In this document: positions 1 to 6,068 of the stretch, in pieces
Position numbering within the stretch: the stretch's first letter is position 1
Layout: the number at the start of each line of letters is the position of its first letter
Source of the DNA: an uncultured Alphaproteobacteria bacterium
Lineage (GTDB): Bacteria > Pseudomonadota > Alphaproteobacteria > Caulobacterales > Caulobacteraceae
NCBI GenBank assembly: GCA_903928755.1
Contig: CAIYSH010000293.1
Span: forward strand, 1 to 6,348
Length of the DNA stretch: 6,348 nucleotides
Direction: 5' to 3'
Program-made: the position numbers and the translations under genes
Notes under the pieces: model-generated
The model's input: only the letters and a program-made list of their open reading frames with translations
What the model was told of the DNA's origin: nothing
Databases searched by the model: none

Positions 1-1
1 C

Positions 2-193
2 TGGGTCGAGGTCGAGGACGGTCAGGGCGGCACCTATCGCTCACCCGCCGCCCCGGCCGTGTTCCCAGGCGCGGACATGCCCGCCAGGCCTGCCTATCCG
101 GGCATTGGCCAGCATACCCGGGTGGTGCTGGGTGAACTTGGCTACAGTGACACGGACATTGAGGCGATGATTGCTGACGGCGCGGCCGCCTAG
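2..193 (+). CDS. CaiB/BaiF-type CoA-transferase (family III), C-terminal fragment
   Basis: The last 63 codons of a gene that begins before the window, read in the frame starting at base 2 and ending in TAG at 191-193. The tail contains the stretch PAYPGIGQHTRVVLGELGY followed by SDTDIEAMIADG. This matches the usual end of family III CoA-transferases (CaiB/BaiF, formyl-CoA transferase type), which finish with 'GEHTxEVLxELGY, D..I..L...G'. Members of that family move CoA between acyl groups in carnitine, bile-acid, oxalate and fatty or aromatic acid catabolism. The substrate cannot be told from this fragment, because the catalytic Asp and CoA-binding regions lie outside the window. The stop codon overlaps the stop of the convergent protease gene in the palindrome CTAG, so there is no room for a terminator between them. 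Confidence 0.75.
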   Translation, partial: WVEVEDGQGGTYRSPAAPAVFPGADMPARPAYPGIGQHTRVVLGELGYSDTDIEAMIADGAAA

Positions 194-1860
194 CCGGTAA
201 AGATCCAGCTGCCGGTGAGGCTGGTCAACTGGACGCCGACCAGAATGACCTGATCGCCATTGCCCATGTCGATGACGGTGTCGGCACCGACCTGGCGCAG
301 GACATAGGTGGTGCCGGGATCGAGCTGGACCCGGTCGCCTTCGGCCAGGGAGAAATCCTGGACCTGGTCTATGCCGGCACCCGAAAAGCTGTGGAAGATA
401 TCGGCACCGGCGCCGCCGCTGATGGCGTCTGCCCCCCGGTCGCCGGACAGCCAGTCATTGCCAGCGCCCCCGATCACCCAGTCATCGCCCTGGCCACCAC
501 GGACCAGGTCATTGCCGTCATCGCCATAACAGGTGTCGTCACCGAGATTGCCGTAGACAATGTCGGTGCCAGCATCCCCATAGAGGACGTCATTGTCCTT
601 GCCTCCGACAACCCAGTCATCGCCAGCCCCGCCATGGGCCGTATCATTGCCCATATTGCCATTGATGTCGTCAAAGCCCGTGCCGCCGAAAAGGCTGTCA
701 TTGCCATCTTCGCCCCGCAGGTAATTGCTGCCCGAAGGGTCGGTAATGGTGTCATTTCCAGCCCCGCCGAAAATGGAATTGTCGGCGGCATTGCCGGCAA
801 TCGAATCCGCACCGGAGCCTGCCTTCACATTTTCGACCGTCGTATTACTGGTAATGAAGACATTGTTTTCCCACTGGAAAACCTTGGCTGTGTCCGAGAA
901 CAGCCCGGCTATGTAGGCGGGTGAATAGGTCGGGAACTGCGCCTGCCAGTAAGCAATCTGATCGGAGGCCCTGTAGTAATCGACACTGGACCAGGTCCCG
1001 GGCATGAGGTTGATGATCGAGACCCGGGTATGGGTGGACAGATCAATCGTATCGACTCCGGACGGGTCATAGATGGTCTGAAAGGTCGGCGCAGACTGAT
1101 TGAAGGTGAAGGTGTCTGCCCCTGCACCGACCAGGGTCTCGGCACCATAGATCTGCTGGATGACCTGGATGTCGAAGGCCATGGGCGTGGTGGGATTGAC
1201 CCACTCGCGGGATGAATACAGCAGGTTGTCTGCGCGACGCTCGAAGGAAACGAGGTATTCGCCGATATTTGTATAGGACATGATGCTGTAGCGGGCACTG
1301 TCCAGGGCCGCTGGAAGCGGGGCCGAACCTTCAAAGGTGTGATTGAGGCCAAGGGTGTGACCCACCTCATGCATCAGGGCCATGAAGTTGTAGGTTCCGA
1401 CGCTGAAGCTTTCCGTCACATGCTCCGCGTTGATCCAGACATCATAAAGACGTCCGAAATTCGTGACGTAGTAGTTTTCCAGATATGACTTGGTGAAAGA
1501 CGGATTGGACGTGATGTAATTTTCGAGATTGCTGGTGGAAGCATACCCCCAGATGGTGCTCAGATCTGTATCAGTACTGAATGCGACCCGGACTGTGGTC
1601 TGCTGGGTCGCCGGATTGGTATGGGTGAAATTGGGTGAGATGACGCGGTCCCAGGCACTGACGGCCAGATCAAGAGCGGTCGCCTGGGCAGCACCCAGCG
1701 GGGTCCAGACATTGGGGTCCAGGGGTTCGTTATTGGTGGCGGAATAGCCATCCCAGACCTGACCGGTCTGGGGCGCACCATAGGTAAAAAACCCGGCGGG
1801 AATGTAATTCCCGCGATAATGGAGTGCCGCGAAAATCTCGGCTGATGTCAGATCCGCCAC
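190..1860 (-). CDS. Secreted RTX zinc metalloprotease, serralysin family (peptidase M10B)
   Basis: Predicted calcium-stabilised extracellular zinc protease of 556 aa, exported by a type I (ABC/MFP/OMP) system. Visible from the GTG start: a zinc site HEVGHTLGLNH at residues 164-174 (HExxHxxGxxH, with Glu165 as general base); a Met-turn SIMSY at 192-196 whose Tyr is the usual fifth zinc ligand; an M10 C-terminal region from about 235; 16 in-phase RTX nonapeptides at 348-491; and a C-terminal segment ending in hydrophobic/Thr residues (VILVGVQLTSLTGSWIFTG), as expected of an uncleaved type I signal. There is no N-terminal signal peptide. I prefer GTG at 1860 because GGAG lies 6 nt upstream. The longer TTG start at 1908 (572 aa) lacks a ribosome binding site and would run through a hairpin. 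No transporter genes are in view. It lies 75 nt downstream of the transglycosylase gene and may be co-transcribed with it. Family assignment is firm; substrate is unknown. Confidence 0.93.
   Translation of the reverse strand: MADLTSAEIFAALHYRGNYIPAGFFTYGAPQTGQVWDGYSATNNEPLDPNVWTPLGAAQATALDLAVSAWDRVISPNFTHTNPATQQTTVRVAFSTDTDLSTIWGYASTSNLENYITSNPSFTKSYLENYYVTNFGRLYDVWINAEHVTESFSVGTYNFMALMHEVGHTLGLNHTFEGSAPLPAALDSARYSIMSYTNIGEYLVSFERRADNLLYSSREWVNPTTPMAFDIQVIQQIYGAETLVGAGADTFTFNQSAPTFQTIYDPSGVDTIDLSTHTRVSIINLMPGTWSSVDYYRASDQIAYWQAQFPTYSPAYIAGLFSDTAKVFQWENNVFITSNTTVENVKAGSGADSIAGNAADNSIFGGAGNDTITDPSGSNYLRGEDGNDSLFGGTGFDDINGNMGNDTAHGGAGDDWVVGGKDNDVLYGDAGTDIVYGNLGDDTCYGDDGNDLVRGGQGDDWVIGGAGNDWLSGDRGADAISGGAGADIFHSFSGAGIDQVQDFSLAEGDRVQLDPGTTYVLRQVGADTVIDMGNGDQVILVGVQLTSLTGSWIFTG
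388..819 (-). repeat. 16 tandem RTX nonapeptide repeats (27-bp units) in the protease gene
   Basis: A 432-bp block that translates into exactly 16 nine-residue units of the type GGxGxDxxG, without any insertion or phase change. Examples are GAGNDTITD, GAGDDWVVG and GQGDDWVIG. Such repeats bind calcium between successive turns and fold into a parallel beta-roll outside the cell. Several units are degenerate at the Gly or Asp positions (NAADNSIFG, PSGSNYLRG, GKDNDVLYG) and probably bind calcium poorly. One unit (NLGDDTCYG) carries the only cysteine of the protein. Confidence 0.92.
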
Positions 1861-1871
1861 ATGCCACTCCA

Positions 1872-1906
1872 GGCCCAGACAGGAAAACCTGTCTGATTGA
1901 TAGGCC
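1872..1906 (-). promoter_or_regulatory. Hairpin abutting the protease ribosome binding site
   Basis: A perfect 8-bp inverted repeat with a 4-nt loop: CAGACAGG at 1876-1883 and CCTGTCTG at 1888-1895, with loop TTTT in the minus-strand RNA. Self-complementary GGCC blocks at 1872-1875 and 1903-1906 can extend the stem by four GC pairs, leaving a 7-nt bulge on one side. The 3' foot of the stem lies 1 nt from the GGAG ribosome binding site (1867-1870) of the GTG start at 1860. Neither strand has a following T-run, so it is not a classical intrinsic terminator. It may instead influence initiation, RNA processing or stability in the transglycosylase-protease transcript. The structure is seen in the sequence; the role is inferred. 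Confidence 0.6.
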
Positions 1907-1935
1907 AAGTGCGGACGATCTCAAGCCTAAAGCCG

Positions 1936-2802
1936 TCAGTTGCCCTTGCCATGACTTGCCTCGGAGAGGACACGCAGCATCTCGGTTGAAAACATCGAGC
2001 CGGTCAGGCGGCTGGTATTCTGGCGGCCGGCATTCTGGCCCCCGCCCATCCCAAGGGTGTCGGCGTCCTGGGAGCCACGCAGGATAAGGTCAACCAGCTG
2101 ATCCTGCTCGCGTTTGCGGTCAGCCTGCCTGGCTGAGGCATACTGGATGAATCCGGAGTCGGGGGCCGCGACAGGAGCAGGTACCGACCTCTGCGAGTCG
2201 CCGCCGCCAGCCGCCCTTGTGAGGTTGGCATAGACTTCGCCGACTGTGGCCGGGCGACCATCCCGGTAGAAGATTGACCTGTTGGAGGCCGCCGCATCGG
2301 GAAACAGGCTGGCCGCCGTTGCACCCGGACGGGTCTGCACGGCCTCGATCAGTCGTGCAGATCCCTGGGGCCCCAGGAAATGGGCGGCATAAAGTTCACC
2401 GCCAGTAGGAGCCCGCCCTGTGCGCCCGCGCAGATAGGAGGCGTGATCGGAAGCCAGTTCACCCGCCATCAAGGATGAGGCATGGGGATCAAGCTTGAGG
2501 TCCATCACCGCCTTGCGGGCCTCGGCCCCATCCACGTGATAGTGGCCATCGGGCCCCTTGGTTATCAGCTCGGCATAGCGGCCATAGCCGTATTTCGTGC
2601 CGTGCTGCTTGAGCGTGGAAAGCCAGGTCTGGTCGACAAACTGGAACAGACCCGCCGCAGAGGAGGTGGAGGCCTTGGCCCGGGGATTGAAGCTGCTCTC
2701 CCGGTTGGCGGTCTTCATCAGAAAGGTGAAATCGACGCCCGTCGCGGTCGACGCACGCTGGATGGCCGCCTCTACGACCCCTCGCAATCCCTGAATAGCC
2801 AT
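1936..2802 (-). CDS. SLT-domain lytic transglycosylase-like protein
   Basis: Predicted murein transglycosylase, cutting the MurNAc-GlcNAc bond of peptidoglycan. With a 288-aa reading from ATG at 2802, the catalytic Glu is E35 in ANRESSFNP, followed by SSAAGLFQFVDQTWL (GLFQF at 51-55) and a later YAAHFLGP block near 138-145. These are the ordered motifs of Slt-type lysozyme-like domains. After about residue 195 comes a Pro/Ala/Gly-rich tail with a charged helix (ARQADRKREQDQLVDLI). There is no N-terminal signal peptide or lipobox. An upstream in-frame ATG at 2844 would give 302 aa. That extension uses TTA, ATA and AGT codons that are unusual here and coincides with a CtrA-like palindrome, so I favour 2802. 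A GGAGG precedes 2802 by only 1 nt, so the start is not settled. The gene is divergent from tonB and upstream of the RTX protease. Confidence 0.85.
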   Translation of the reverse strand: MAIQGLRGVVEAAIQRASTATGVDFTFLMKTANRESSFNPRAKASTSSAAGLFQFVDQTWLSTLKQHGTKYGYGRYAELITKGPDGHYHVDGAEARKAVMDLKLDPHASSLMAGELASDHASYLRGRTGRAPTGGELYAAHFLGPQGSARLIEAVQTRPGATAASLFPDAAASNRSIFYRDGRPATVGEVYANLTRAAGGGDSQRSVPAPVAAPDSGFIQYASARQADRKREQDQLVDLILRGSQDADTLGMGGGQNAGRQNTSRLTGSMFSTEMLRVLSEASHGKGN

Positions 2803-2821
2803 GCCTCCATGTGCAGGACTT

Positions 2822-2844
2822 ATGGTTAACGACGCGCTAACCAT
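2822..2844. promoter_or_regulatory. Near-consensus CtrA-type binding palindrome
   Basis: The arms ATGGTTA (2822-2828) and TAACCAT (2838-2844) form a 23-bp imperfect palindrome. Read on the plus strand it contains TTAA (2826-2829), seven bases, then CTAACCAT (2837-2844). Read on the minus strand it is TTAG, seven bases, then TTAACCAT (2829-2822). The known CtrA consensus in Caulobacter and relatives is TTAA-N7-TTAA, with TTAACCAT as a recognised half-site, so this is one mismatch from the full consensus. It lies between the divergent transglycosylase and tonB genes and could act on either. Response-regulator binding is inferred from the motif alone. Confidence 0.6.
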
Positions 2845-2848
2845 GACC

Positions 2849-2875
2849 CAAAAGGCAACGCTTCCCTAGCGTCAA
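2849..2875 (-). promoter_or_regulatory. Possible housekeeping promoter for the transglycosylase gene (weak)
   Basis: On the minus strand, TTGACGC (2875-2869) fits the alphaproteobacterial housekeeping -35 element (TTGaCgS of Caulobacter sigma-73). Twelve bases further on, GCCTTTTG (2856-2849) only partly fits the -10 consensus GCTANAWC. Transcription from it would begin near 2843, which would place the CtrA-like palindrome at the start of the transcript, a position typical of repression. The -10 match is poor, so this is a suggestion only. The same stretch contains a small inverted repeat, ACGCT (2858-2862) and AGCGT (2868-2872). Confidence 0.2.
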
Positions 2876-2910
2876 CATTCGGCCGCAATCAGAGCGCGCA
2901 CTTGCCTGCA

Positions 2911-2930
2911 GGCGCCCCATCAGAGGCGCC
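2911..2930 (+). repeat. GGCGCC inverted/direct repeat in the tonB leader
   Basis: GGCGCC at 2911-2916 and again at 2925-2930, separated by 8 nt. Each copy is self-complementary, so the pair can form a GC-only 6-bp stem-loop. It lies 9 nt before the AAGGAA ribosome binding site (2940-2945) of the TonB gene. There is no T-run after it. It may be a leader structure or chance in GC-rich DNA. Confidence 0.3.
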
Positions 2931-2952
2931 GCCAACAGGAAGGAATGATCAG

Positions 2953-3645
2953 ATGATTGCGCGAGTTCCAGCCTTTCCAGGCCTGCCCCAGCACCGGTCC
3001 CAATCCCCCCGGTTCACGACACCGGTGGTCCTTGGAGTCTCGGTAGCCCTTCACATTGGCCTCTTCGCCTATCTGGCGGTGCAGAAATTCACGGCGCCGG
3101 TCGCGGACGAGGTCGCCACGATTGATCCCGTCACGAACATCACACTTGCGCCCTGGGATCCCCCCAGGTCCGACGAGCCTGTGGTCAAGCCGCCGCCCAT
3201 CCACAACCCGGTCATTGTCGACAGGGTGCCGCCGATCTCCCTGCCCATCAAGGTTGAACCGCCGACCCATGTGGGCACCCAGACCGGGCATGTCGAGACC
3301 CTCACAAATACCGGACCCCTGATCACTACCCCGCCGGACCCTGACCCTGTGATCACCTCGCCATCCTGGATCCGCAAGCCTGGCGCGAAGGAGTTCGCCC
3401 GCTTCTATCCGGACCGGGCCCTGCGCATGGAAAAGGCCGGGTCCGCCATACTGGCCTGCCGGGTCACCGGCGCTGGCGCCGTAGTCGGATGTCAGCTGGC
3501 GTCAGAAACCCCGGCTTCCTACGGATTCGGAGAGGCGGCCCTGAAGCTCGCCCCCTACTTCCAGCTCTCGCCGCCCATGCGTGACGGTCGCCCCATCGAG
3601 GGCGCCGGCATCCAGATCCCGATCCGCTTCAGTCTGGGAGGATAG
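2953..3645 (+). CDS. TonB family energy transducer
   Basis: Inner-membrane protein predicted to pass proton-motive energy from ExbB/ExbD to TonB-dependent outer-membrane receptors. The preferred ATG at 2953 gives 230 aa and has AAGGAA at 2940-2945 with 7-nt spacing; a TTG at 2902 would only add 17 residues. In order: a short cytoplasmic N-terminus; one transmembrane segment at about 24-43 (PVVLGVSVALHIGLFAYLAV) carrying the Ser-x3-His pair (S30, H34) that is functionally required in TonB; a Pro-rich periplasmic spacer at about 67-138; and a TonB C-terminal domain at about 148-228 with FYPDRALRMEKAG, AALKLAPYF and a terminal IRFSL strand. Two cysteines in adjacent strands (ILACRV and VVGCQL) could form a disulfide. 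No exbB, exbD or receptor gene is in the window. It converges on the acyl-CoA dehydrogenase gene across 20 bp with no visible terminator. Confidence 0.88.
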   Translation: MIARVPAFPGLPQHRSQSPRFTTPVVLGVSVALHIGLFAYLAVQKFTAPVADEVATIDPVTNITLAPWDPPRSDEPVVKPPPIHNPVIVDRVPPISLPIKVEPPTHVGTQTGHVETLTNTGPLITTPPDPDPVITSPSWIRKPGAKEFARFYPDRALRMEKAGSAILACRVTGAGAVVGCQLASETPASYGFGEAALKLAPYFQLSPPMRDGRPIEGAGIQIPIRFSLGG

Positions 3646-3665
3646 GCCGCACCGACAAGCCCCCG

Positions 3666-4835
3666 TCAGTAGCTCTTCGCCAGCCCCAGAACGCGCTCGG
3701 CGATGAAGTTGAAGACCATTTCGCGACTGATGGGGGCGATGCGGGCGATCATGGCCTCGCGGAAATAGCGTTCCACGTCGTATTCCTTGGCATAACCCAT
3801 GCCCCCGTGGGTGAGGATGGCTGTCTCGCAGGCGTTGAAGCCGGCCTCGGCCCCCAGATACTTGGCGCCATTGGCTTCGGCACCGCAGTCCTTGCCCGCA
3901 TCGAACAGGGCGGCGGCCTTGAAGGCCAGCAGGTTGGCGGCTTCCAGCTCGATCCAGGCCTTGGCCAGGGGATGGGCTATGCCCTGGTTCTGGCCGATGG
4001 GCCGACCGAAGATCACCCGTTCCCTGGCGTAGTTGGCGGCCCGGGCCAGGGCGGCGCGGCCCAGGCCCACGGCCTCGGCGGCGAACAGCACCCGCTCGGG
4101 ATTGAGACCGTCCAGCAGGTAGTAGAACCCCCTGCCCTCCTCGCCGATCAGATCCTCGGCGGGAACCTCCAGATTGTCGATGAAGACGCTGTTGGACTCG
4201 ATGGCCTTGCGGCCCATCTTCGGAATGACCGTGGCGCTGATCCTGCTGCGGTCAAAGTCTGTGTAGAACAGGCTGAGGCCCTGAGCCGGCTTGGCGCACT
4301 CTTCCTTGGGCGTGGTCCGGGCGATGATGAGGATCTTGTTGGCGCGCTGGGCCATGGTGGTCCAGACCTTGCGACCGGAAATCACATAGCCGCCATTGGT
4401 CCGGACGGCCCGGGTGGTCAGGCTGGTCGTGTCAAGCCCAGAGTCCGGCTCGGTAATGCCGATGCAGATCTTGTCCTCGCCGGAGATGATCCGCGGAATG
4501 GCCTTCCTCTTCAAGGCCTCGGAGCCATACTTTGCCACAGGCATGGGCCCGAAAATATTCAGGTGCATGGCGCTGGCGCCTGTAAAGCCCGCGCCCGACT
4601 GGGCCACAGCCTGCATCATGATCGAGGCCTCGGTCAGGCCCAGGCCCGCGCCACCCAGATCCTGGGGCATGACTGTCCCGAACCAGCCGCCTTCGGCCAT
4701 GGCCGCGATGAAGGCTTCAGGGAATTCCCCGGTCTCGTCGGTCCTGCGCCAGTAGTCGGCGTCGAACCGGGCGCAGACCCGGGTGACGCTCTCGCGGATG
4801 GCTTCCTGTTCGTCCGTGAAATCGAAGGCGGACAT
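3666..4835 (-). CDS. Acyl-CoA dehydrogenase (FAD-dependent)
   Basis: A 389-aa, family-length acyl-CoA dehydrogenase. These enzymes introduce a trans double bond between C2 and C3 of acyl-CoA thioesters and pass electrons to ETF. Visible elements: N-terminal helical domain (FTDEQEAIRESVTRV); the beta-domain motif CIGITEPDSGLDTTSL at 124-139, which contacts flavin and substrate; KVWTTMA at 156-162; the FAD-contacting Arg segment RERVIFGRPIGQNQGIAHPLA at 271-291; and ILTHGGMGYAKEYDVERYFRE at the C-terminal helices. The position of the MCAD-type catalytic Glu is occupied by Pro368 in RIAPIS. The likely base is therefore E247 in GLNPERVL, as in isovaleryl- and long-chain acyl-CoA dehydrogenases. 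ATG at 4835 has GGAG 5 nt upstream. It starts 14 nt after the ThiO-like gene stops, so the two are probably one operon. Chain length or substrate cannot be deduced. Confidence 0.93.
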   Translation of the reverse strand: MSAFDFTDEQEAIRESVTRVCARFDADYWRRTDETGEFPEAFIAAMAEGGWFGTVMPQDLGGAGLGLTEASIMMQAVAQSGAGFTGASAMHLNIFGPMPVAKYGSEALKRKAIPRIISGEDKICIGITEPDSGLDTTSLTTRAVRTNGGYVISGRKVWTTMAQRANKILIIARTTPKEECAKPAQGLSLFYTDFDRSRISATVIPKMGRKAIESNSVFIDNLEVPAEDLIGEEGRGFYYLLDGLNPERVLFAAEAVGLGRAALARAANYARERVIFGRPIGQNQGIAHPLAKAWIELEAANLLAFKAAALFDAGKDCGAEANGAKYLGAEAGFNACETAILTHGGMGYAKEYDVERYFREAMIARIAPISREMVFNFIAERVLGLAKSY

Positions 4836-4849
4836 GTCTGCTCCAGAAC

Positions 4850-5866
4850 TTAAACAAACCGCATGGGGTCCAGGCGGGCGGCATATGGTCCCGCCTCACC
4901 CTCCGTCAGGCAAGCGGTGATGATCTGCGCCGCCATGGGCGCCAGGAGCCAGCCATTGCGCCGGGTGCCCACCGCCAGGAAGACATTCGGGTCCGCCGTG
5001 CAGCCGATCATGGGCAGGCCGTCGGGCGTAGCCGCCCTCACCCCGACCTGGGTCTCGAAGTTCGTTTCGAGGTCGGGGAAGGCATCCCGGGCGACGGCCT
5101 CAAGGCGCATTCCAGCCTCTGCCGTCGGCGCCAGATCATCAACCCCGGGCTCCATGGTTGCGCCCACGGCAAACCCTCCGGAACTGCCGACGCAATAGCC
5201 GTTGGGCATGCGCAGTACGCCGTCAAAGCCTGATGCCCCAGCACGCAGGATCTGCCCCTTGATCGGCGTCAGGACCTTCAGCAGCGGTGCAATCGGGATC
5301 AAGTCCCGCCCGGCGCCGGTGGCAATGACCAGCTTGTCGCCTTCGTCCAGGCCCCTGACTGACCCTGGGTGAAAATCGACGCCCGCCGCCTGCGCAGCCT
5401 TGCACAGGGCAGCCATCGCTGGAACTGGCTCCAAGCGCCAATCCTCCCGGGTCAGCAGCCCTTCCTGAAAGGCAGGGCCAAGCCCTGGAACCGCCGCGTC
5501 GAGGTCAGACCTGGAAAGGCGCTCCGTCGTCAGGCCCAACTGGCTGATCCCAAGGGTCACCCGCGTCAGAAATTCGAAGTCACCGACCGCCATGGCCCCG
5601 CGCCTGTCGAGGTCGATCCCCACCTGCCCTGCCAGCGCAGGCCAGAGATCCCGGGCCGCCATCAGCAAGTGGAAATGGCCATCAACATCAGGGTCCAGGA
5701 CCGTTTCAAATACCGGAGCCAGCATGCCGGCCGCGACACTGGAGGCGTTGGCCTGCGCCGGGTCGAAGACCGAAACCCGAAAACCCGCCCTGGCAAGCCC
5801 CCACGCGATCACCAGACCCAAAGCCCCGGCCCCCGCAACCGTGATTCGGGTCTTACCCCTATCCAT
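4850..5866 (-). CDS. FAD-dependent amine oxidase of the DAO family, glycine oxidase (ThiO)-like
   Basis: A 338-aa D-amino-acid-oxidase-fold protein. ThiO oxidises glycine to iminoacetate with FAD, feeding thiazole formation in thiamine synthesis. Visible: an N-terminal Rossmann motif VAGAGALG (Gly 12, 14 and 17), an acidic residue at the end of strand 2 (SVFDP, D35), SSVAAGMLAP at about 42-51, and the C-terminal signature GVRAATPDGLPMIG followed by GTRRNGWLLAP. Those signatures match ThiO proteins (RPxTPDGLPxIG; RNGILLAP), and the two Arg are candidates for carboxylate binding. I chose ATG at 5866 because it sits just before the dinucleotide fold. The open frame reaches 5965, but that extension is unlike the family. 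The ribosome binding site is weak. No thiS, thiG, thiE or thiC is nearby, so a D-amino acid or other amine oxidase remains possible. The acyl-CoA dehydrogenase follows after 14 nt. Confidence 0.8.
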   Translation of the reverse strand: MDRGKTRITVAGAGALGLVIAWGLARAGFRVSVFDPAQANASSVAAGMLAPVFETVLDPDVDGHFHLLMAARDLWPALAGQVGIDLDRRGAMAVGDFEFLTRVTLGISQLGLTTERLSRSDLDAAVPGLGPAFQEGLLTREDWRLEPVPAMAALCKAAQAAGVDFHPGSVRGLDEGDKLVIATGAGRDLIPIAPLLKVLTPIKGQILRAGASGFDGVLRMPNGYCVGSSGGFAVGATMEPGVDDLAPTAEAGMRLEAVARDAFPDLETNFETQVGVRAATPDGLPMIGCTADPNVFLAVGTRRNGWLLAPMAAQIITACLTEGEAGPYAARLDPMRFV

Positions 5867-6068
5867 TTGGAATAACTCGGAAAACCACAACCAACCTGAT
5901 CCAGCCCGCGAGGCGCGCGCCCCTCCGATAACGCCGCAGCCCCAGATGAAACAAGCCCGGGGCAACTGAAGCCTAGCCCCCTGCCACCAGGATCACCACC
6001 GACAAGGTCTGCTCCGCCCGTCACACCTCAAACGATCCGTCGGGATTGTGGTGGAACATTTCTGCGGT

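Noticed and set aside
391..924. 177-codon open frame on the plus strand, opposite the RTX domain
   Set aside because: It is the antisense reading of the 27-bp RTX repeats (repetitive VIA/VIS pattern), with no ribosome binding site or recognisable domain.
909..1370. 153-codon minus-strand frame within the protease gene
   Set aside because: It is an out-of-frame shadow of the protease coding sequence, rich in Pro/Ser/Arg, with no family features.
1876..1895. Intrinsic terminator at the end of the transglycosylase gene
   Set aside because: The hairpin is good, but no T-run follows on either strand and a ribosome binding site starts right after it.
2902..2952. Upstream TTG start for TonB adding 17 residues
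   Set aside because: ATG 2953 has a good ribosome binding site (AAGGAA, 7-nt spacing); the extension is Pro/Ala-rich and runs through the GGCGCC stem.
3807..4853. 348-codon open frame on the plus strand, opposite the acyl-CoA dehydrogenase
   Set aside because: Long antisense frames are expected in GC-rich genes with G/C third positions. The product is Gly/Ala/Asp-rich low complexity, and the minus-strand gene is a clear full-length enzyme.
5893..5904. AACCTGATCCAG resembling part of a TPP riboswitch (thi box) near the ThiO-like gene
   Set aside because: It is on the plus strand, pointing away from that gene. The CTGAGA and GCGTAGGGA parts are missing.
5867..5965. 33-residue N-terminal extension of the ThiO-like protein
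   Set aside because: It is Gly/Trp/Arg-rich with no family resemblance; the flavin-binding fold begins directly after ATG 5866.
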